DNA of 64,000 nucleotides. It comes from Pedobacter sp. Leaf170 (GTDB lineage Bacteria; Bacteroidota; Bacteroidia; Sphingobacteriales; Sphingobacteriaceae). Each line of letters starts with the position of its first letter. The stretch's first letter is position 1. A program made the position numbers and the translations under genes. Location: the NCBI RefSeq assembly GCF_920984665.1, contig NZ_CAKLBP010000007.1:248001-312000 (forward strand), read 5' to 3'. Positions 61,656 through 64,000 of this stretch are shown piece after piece. The notes beneath the pieces were generated by a model, which saw only the letters and a program-made list of their open reading frames with translations, did no database searches and had not been told where the DNA came from.

Positions 61656-61679
61656 GATCTTCGACAAGCTCTGACTGAC
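61656..61679 (-). repeat. Dispersed extragenic repeat, inverted copy 3
   Basis: Reverse complement reads GTCAGTCAGAGCTTGTCGAA then GATC. Same core (AGCTTGTCG) as the copies at 55041 and 61601, opposite orientation. Confidence 0.55.
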
Positions 61680-61863
61680 AACCGTTTTCTTATAGTTAAT
61701 AATATTTGTAAGCCCCTCTTTCCTTTATCCATAATAACAATTGAATTGCCATGATATATATAATGGTTCCTTAGTATGTACATAAGTTTTACTACCTATT
61801 AAAACTTTATTAAATTACTAATCAGCGTTATAGCTTAAATGACTAAAAAATTAAATAAATGGG

Positions 61864-61894
61864 TTTTGCAAAACCACATCTTTTTCTACCTTTG
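61864..61894 (+). promoter_or_regulatory. SRP RNA promoter
   Basis: TTTTG (61864-61868), an 18-base spacer and TACCTTTG (61887-61894), a good Bacteroidetes promoter a few bases upstream of the RNA 5' end. Confidence 0.7.
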
Positions 61895-61896
61895 TG

Positions 61897-61995
61897 CCGG
61901 GCAAGTCTTTTACGACCAGCTCCCTTTGAACTCCCCCAGGATGGGAACATAGCAAGGGTAGAAGGTTGTAGCGGTGCGATAGAAGTTGCTTGCCC
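61897..61995 (+). ncRNA. ffs: Signal recognition particle RNA, small (4.5S) bacterial type
   Basis: About 99 bases. The terminal helix pairs GGGCAAG (61899-61905) with CTTGCCC (61989-61995). The apical region carries the Bacteroidetes form of the Ffh-binding domain: GAACTCCCCCAGGATGGGAA then CATAGCAAGGG. An own promoter lies upstream and a T-run (TTTTTTTCTTTT) follows the closing helix. With the Ffh protein it targets membrane and secreted proteins to the translocase. It lies just upstream of the transaldolase gene. Confidence 0.9.
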
Positions 61996-62007
61996 ATTTT
62001 TTTCTTT
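61996..62007 (+). terminator. T-run terminator of the SRP RNA
   Basis: ATTTTTTTCTTT directly after the closing CTTGCCC stem, so the RNA's own end helix plus this run act as terminator. Confidence 0.65.
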
Positions 62008-62018
62008 TCCCTTAATCC

Positions 62019-62068
62019 CTCCGATATAAAATCGGAGTAAACTCTGAAGGGGGAATTAAATTCTTCAG
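62019..62068 (+). other. Leader of the transaldolase gene with two hairpins
   Basis: CTCCGAT/ATCGGAG (62019-62025 with 62031-62037) and CTGAAG/CTTCAG (62044-62049 with 62063-62068) form two stems before the ATG at 62112. No ligand-binding riboswitch family is recognised. Confidence 0.4.
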
Positions 62069-62111
62069 GGTTTAAATCTTATAAAACTCAAATATTTAAG
62101 AATTTATAAAC

Positions 62112-62771
62112 ATGAAATTTTTTATCGACACAGCAAATCTTGATCAGATTAAAGAAGCTCAGGATTTAGGTATTTTAGATGGCGTAACCACCAACCCTAG
62201 CTTAATGGCTAAAGAAGGTATCACAGGCGACCAAAACGTAATCAATCATTATAAAGCAATTTGCGATATCGTTGATGATAATGTAAGTGCAGAAGTAATT
62301 TCAACCACTTATGATGAAATCGTTAAGGAAGGTGAAGCACTAGCAGCGCTTAACCCGAAAATTGTTGTTAAAGTACCAATGATTAAAGACGGCGTTAAAG
62401 CAATTAAATATTTTTCTTCAAAAGGTATTAAAACTAATTGTACTTTAATTTTCTCTGCCGGACAAGCTTTATTAGCGGCTAAGGCTGGCGCAACTTATGT
62501 TTCTCCATTTTTAGGCCGTTTAGATGATATTTCTAGCGATGGCTTGGTTCTAATCGAAGACATTAGAACAATTTTTGATAATTACGGATACGAAACTCAA
62601 ATTTTAGCGGCATCAATCCGCGGACCATTACACATTGTAAATTGTGCAAAATTAGGTGCAGATGTTATTACTGCGCCTTTAGCAGCAATTGTTGGCTTGC
62701 TAAAACATCCATTAACCGATAGCGGCTTAGCTACTTTCTTAGCAGACCACGCAAAAGCAGCTGGAAAATAA
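62112..62771 (+). CDS. Transaldolase-like protein (TalC/MipB, fructose-6-phosphate aldolase type)
   Basis: A 219-residue small transaldolase of the TalC/MipB family. The Schiff-base Lys region is VVKVPMIKDGVKA, and the opening MKFFIDTANLDQIKE with VTTNPSLMAKEG is family-typical, as is GIKTNCTLIFS. Members act either as transaldolase in the pentose phosphate pathway or as fructose-6-phosphate aldolase; the two cannot be separated here. It follows the SRP RNA by about 115 bases and is ended by a strong hairpin. Confidence 0.93.
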   Translation: MKFFIDTANLDQIKEAQDLGILDGVTTNPSLMAKEGITGDQNVINHYKAICDIVDDNVSAEVISTTYDEIVKEGEALAALNPKIVVKVPMIKDGVKAIKYFSSKGIKTNCTLIFSAGQALLAAKAGATYVSPFLGRLDDISSDGLVLIEDIRTIFDNYGYETQILAASIRGPLHIVNCAKLGADVITAPLAAIVGLLKHPLTDSGLATFLADHAKAAGK

Positions 62772-62798
62772 GTTTTGAGTCGAGCGTCTTAAAATAAT

Positions 62799-62832
62799 AA
62801 AAGTCCTGAAATTGAACGTTCAGGACTTTTTC
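62799..62832. terminator. Terminator between transaldolase and S9 peptidase genes
   Basis: AAAAGTCCTGAA pairs with TTCAGGACTTTTT, loop of about 8; flanked by A and T runs, so it serves both convergent genes. Confidence 0.88.
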
Positions 62833-62847
62833 TTGTTATAACCATAC

Positions 62848-64000
62848 TTATTTTTTCGGATACAAATATTTCTGCAAGAATGCCAAAGTTTTATTATCTG
62901 TAGCTATCAGGTTTTCTTTTTTAACAAAACCATGTCCTTCATCCGGGAATAAAACATATTCTACAGGAATACCATTTTTCTCTACACCTGCTACAATTTC
63001 ATCGCTTTCTGCCTTTAAAACACGAACATCGTTAACACCTTGAAAAACAATTAATGGTTTTTTAATTTTTTGATAATTAAATACAGGTGAAATTGTTTTC
63101 AAACGAACACTGTCTGCCGTGTTCGGATCACCTAATTCATCGTATAAAGCTTTTTTAAAAGCCTCCCAATATGGCGGAATACTTTTTAAAGTACGCAACC
63201 AGTTAGCAACGCCAAATAAATCTACACCAACTTTAAACTCATTGGGATGAATAGTTAGCGCATTAAGAACGATATTTCCACCATAGCTTCCACCCATTAT
63301 TCCAATCGAAGCAGTGTCGATATAATTTTGTTCCGCAAGCCATTTTTTACCCCAGATAAAATCTTTCAAATCTCCATTACCATGATCTTTATTATCCAAT
63401 TTATAGAAAGCTTTGCCATAACCACTGCTACCGCGATTGTTAACAAGTAAAACAGCATAACCATGATTAACCAAAAACTGAATCGAATTGCTAAAACCTA
63501 CCCTACTTTGTCCACCCGGACCACCATGGGCATAAACCAAAGCCGGAACTTTATGATTTTCTTCAGCATTTAATGGCTTGTAATAAATTGCCGGAATTTC
63601 TTTGCCATCGAAGGATTTAAAACGTACAACCTCTGCCTTAACCAAATCTTGCTCATCAATATTTTTATTTAGTGTTTTTGTAAGCTGTTTTAATGATTTT
63701 GATTCGGTATTGTATAGGTATAAATTTGAAGGACTTGTACTGCTGCCAACGGTGAGCAAAATATTTTTTTCACTGTCAGAATAAATTAAATCCAATACAT
63801 CACCATCCTCAATTTTAGGAAAGTCGATTGTTTTATTGGAGGCATGGTCAAAAAGCAAAACCTTGTTTTTACCATCTTCATTGATGAATACAGTATGATA
63901 TTTGCCGTTTTTACTTAGATAAAACCCGTCAACATCCCAATCTGTGGAGTATAACTTTGTTCTTTTATTATTAGCCAAATCATACTTCACCACATAAGTA
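62848..64000 (-). CDS. S9 family (prolyl oligopeptidase) serine peptidase, 3' part
   Basis: Open at the right edge; the in-frame GTG at 63993 is not the natural start because the frame continues upstream. The visible 383 residues cover the end of a beta-propeller (DWDVDGFYLSKNGKY, NILLTVGSS) and the whole alpha/beta hydrolase domain: Ser in GIMGGSYGGN, Asp in VFQGVNDVRV, His in DEGHGFVKK. These are dipeptidyl or oligopeptidases that cleave after Pro or other residues, usually exported in Bacteroidetes, though the signal peptide is outside the window. The gene ends before the shared terminator. Confidence 0.9.
   Translation of the reverse strand, partial: TYVVKYDLANNKRTKLYSTDWDVDGFYLSKNGKYHTVFINEDGKNKVLLFDHASNKTIDFPKIEDGDVLDLIYSDSEKNILLTVGSSTSPSNLYLYNTESKSLKQLTKTLNKNIDEQDLVKAEVVRFKSFDGKEIPAIYYKPLNAEENHKVPALVYAHGGPGGQSRVGFSNSIQFLVNHGYAVLLVNNRGSSGYGKAFYKLDNKDHGNGDLKDFIWGKKWLAEQNYIDTASIGIMGGSYGGNIVLNALTIHPNEFKVGVDLFGVANWLRTLKSIPPYWEAFKKALYDELGDPNTADSVRLKTISPVFNYQKIKKPLIVFQGVNDVRVLKAESDEIVAGVEKNGIPVEYVLFPDEGHGFVKKENLIATDNKTLAFLQKYLYPKK

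Larger units (their letters stand above)
61140..61860. other. AT-rich intergenic region with decayed dispersed repeats
   Basis: About 720 bases between gltB and the SRP RNA with no credible gene in either direction. It is dominated by long A/T stretches (61140-61460). From about 61480 to 61690 there are sequences resembling dispersed repeats, including the inverted pair at 61601-61626 and 61656-61679 and an intermediate TCTGCGAAGGTAGAAATGACG. The gltB promoter must lie here but I could not place it. Confidence 0.6.

Overview
The window is low-GC DNA from a member of the Bacteroidetes, most likely a Pedobacter-like Sphingobacteriaceae. I infer this from the gene content: a type IX secretion cargo with a PorP/SprF partner, WbqC, a MerC-domain protein, aerobic HemF, an Hc1-type histone-like protein and a Bacteroidetes-form SRP RNA. 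Several genes also carry the phylum-specific promoter (a TTTG-like -33 box and a TAnnTTTG -7 box). No tRNA, rRNA, CRISPR array, prophage or intact insertion sequence was seen, so this is a chromosomal segment. The first gene (prmC) and the last (an S9 peptidase) run off the window ends.

Layout. 1-7.6 kb: prmC end, xerD, aroQ, a TlpA-like thioredoxin, a GT2 glycosyltransferase, a lipid A type acyltransferase, WbqC, and the magnesium transporters corA and mgtE. 7.7-14.4 kb: ohr, a large type IX secreted Ig-repeat protein with its PorP/SprF partner and a small exported protein, then a FUSC membrane protein. 14.4-15.1 kb: a decayed or non-coding stretch ending in a strong terminator. 15.1-22.9 kb: PIN-PhoH ATPase, a TCR/Tet-type MFS exporter, gyrA and two paralogous exported TPR proteins. 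23-27.8 kb: a compact minus-strand metal operon. 27.8-40.2 kb: housekeeping and stress genes (endonuclease V, hemF, MFS, MATE, a TruC-like pseudouridine synthase, histone deacetylase family, bestrophin, kynU, a PNPOx-like protein, 3-methyladenine glycosylase, free-Met sulfoxide reductase). 40.3-54.9 kb: a light and stress region with a CrtA-like protein, Hc1 histone-like protein, heme oxygenase, bacteriophytochrome, two response regulators, a Lys-rich peptide, Ku, a GT4-plus-glycosidase-like protein, a GH130 enzyme and a GAF histidine kinase. 55-64 kb: gltD/gltB, SRP RNA, transaldolase and the S9 peptidase.

The most interesting unit is the minus-strand operon at 22,995-27,756. In transcription order it encodes a MerC-domain membrane protein, a probable small lipoprotein, a LolD/MacB-like ATPase, an FtsX-type permease with a His/Glu-rich loop, three DUF3299-like exported proteins, a Fur-family regulator and a fourth DUF3299-like protein. 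Its first promoter has an inverted repeat just upstream of the -7 box. The best reading is a Zur-controlled, non-ZnuABC zinc (or other metal) acquisition system, the Bacteroidetes counterpart of FtsX/LolD-type zinc ABC operons in proteobacteria.

Two very short genes that automatic calling easily misses were found: a 59-residue Hc1 histone-like protein (41,667-41,846) and a 50-residue Lys-rich protein (45,880-46,032). Several start codons were moved downstream because the longer reading frame runs through a promoter box or the neighbouring gene.
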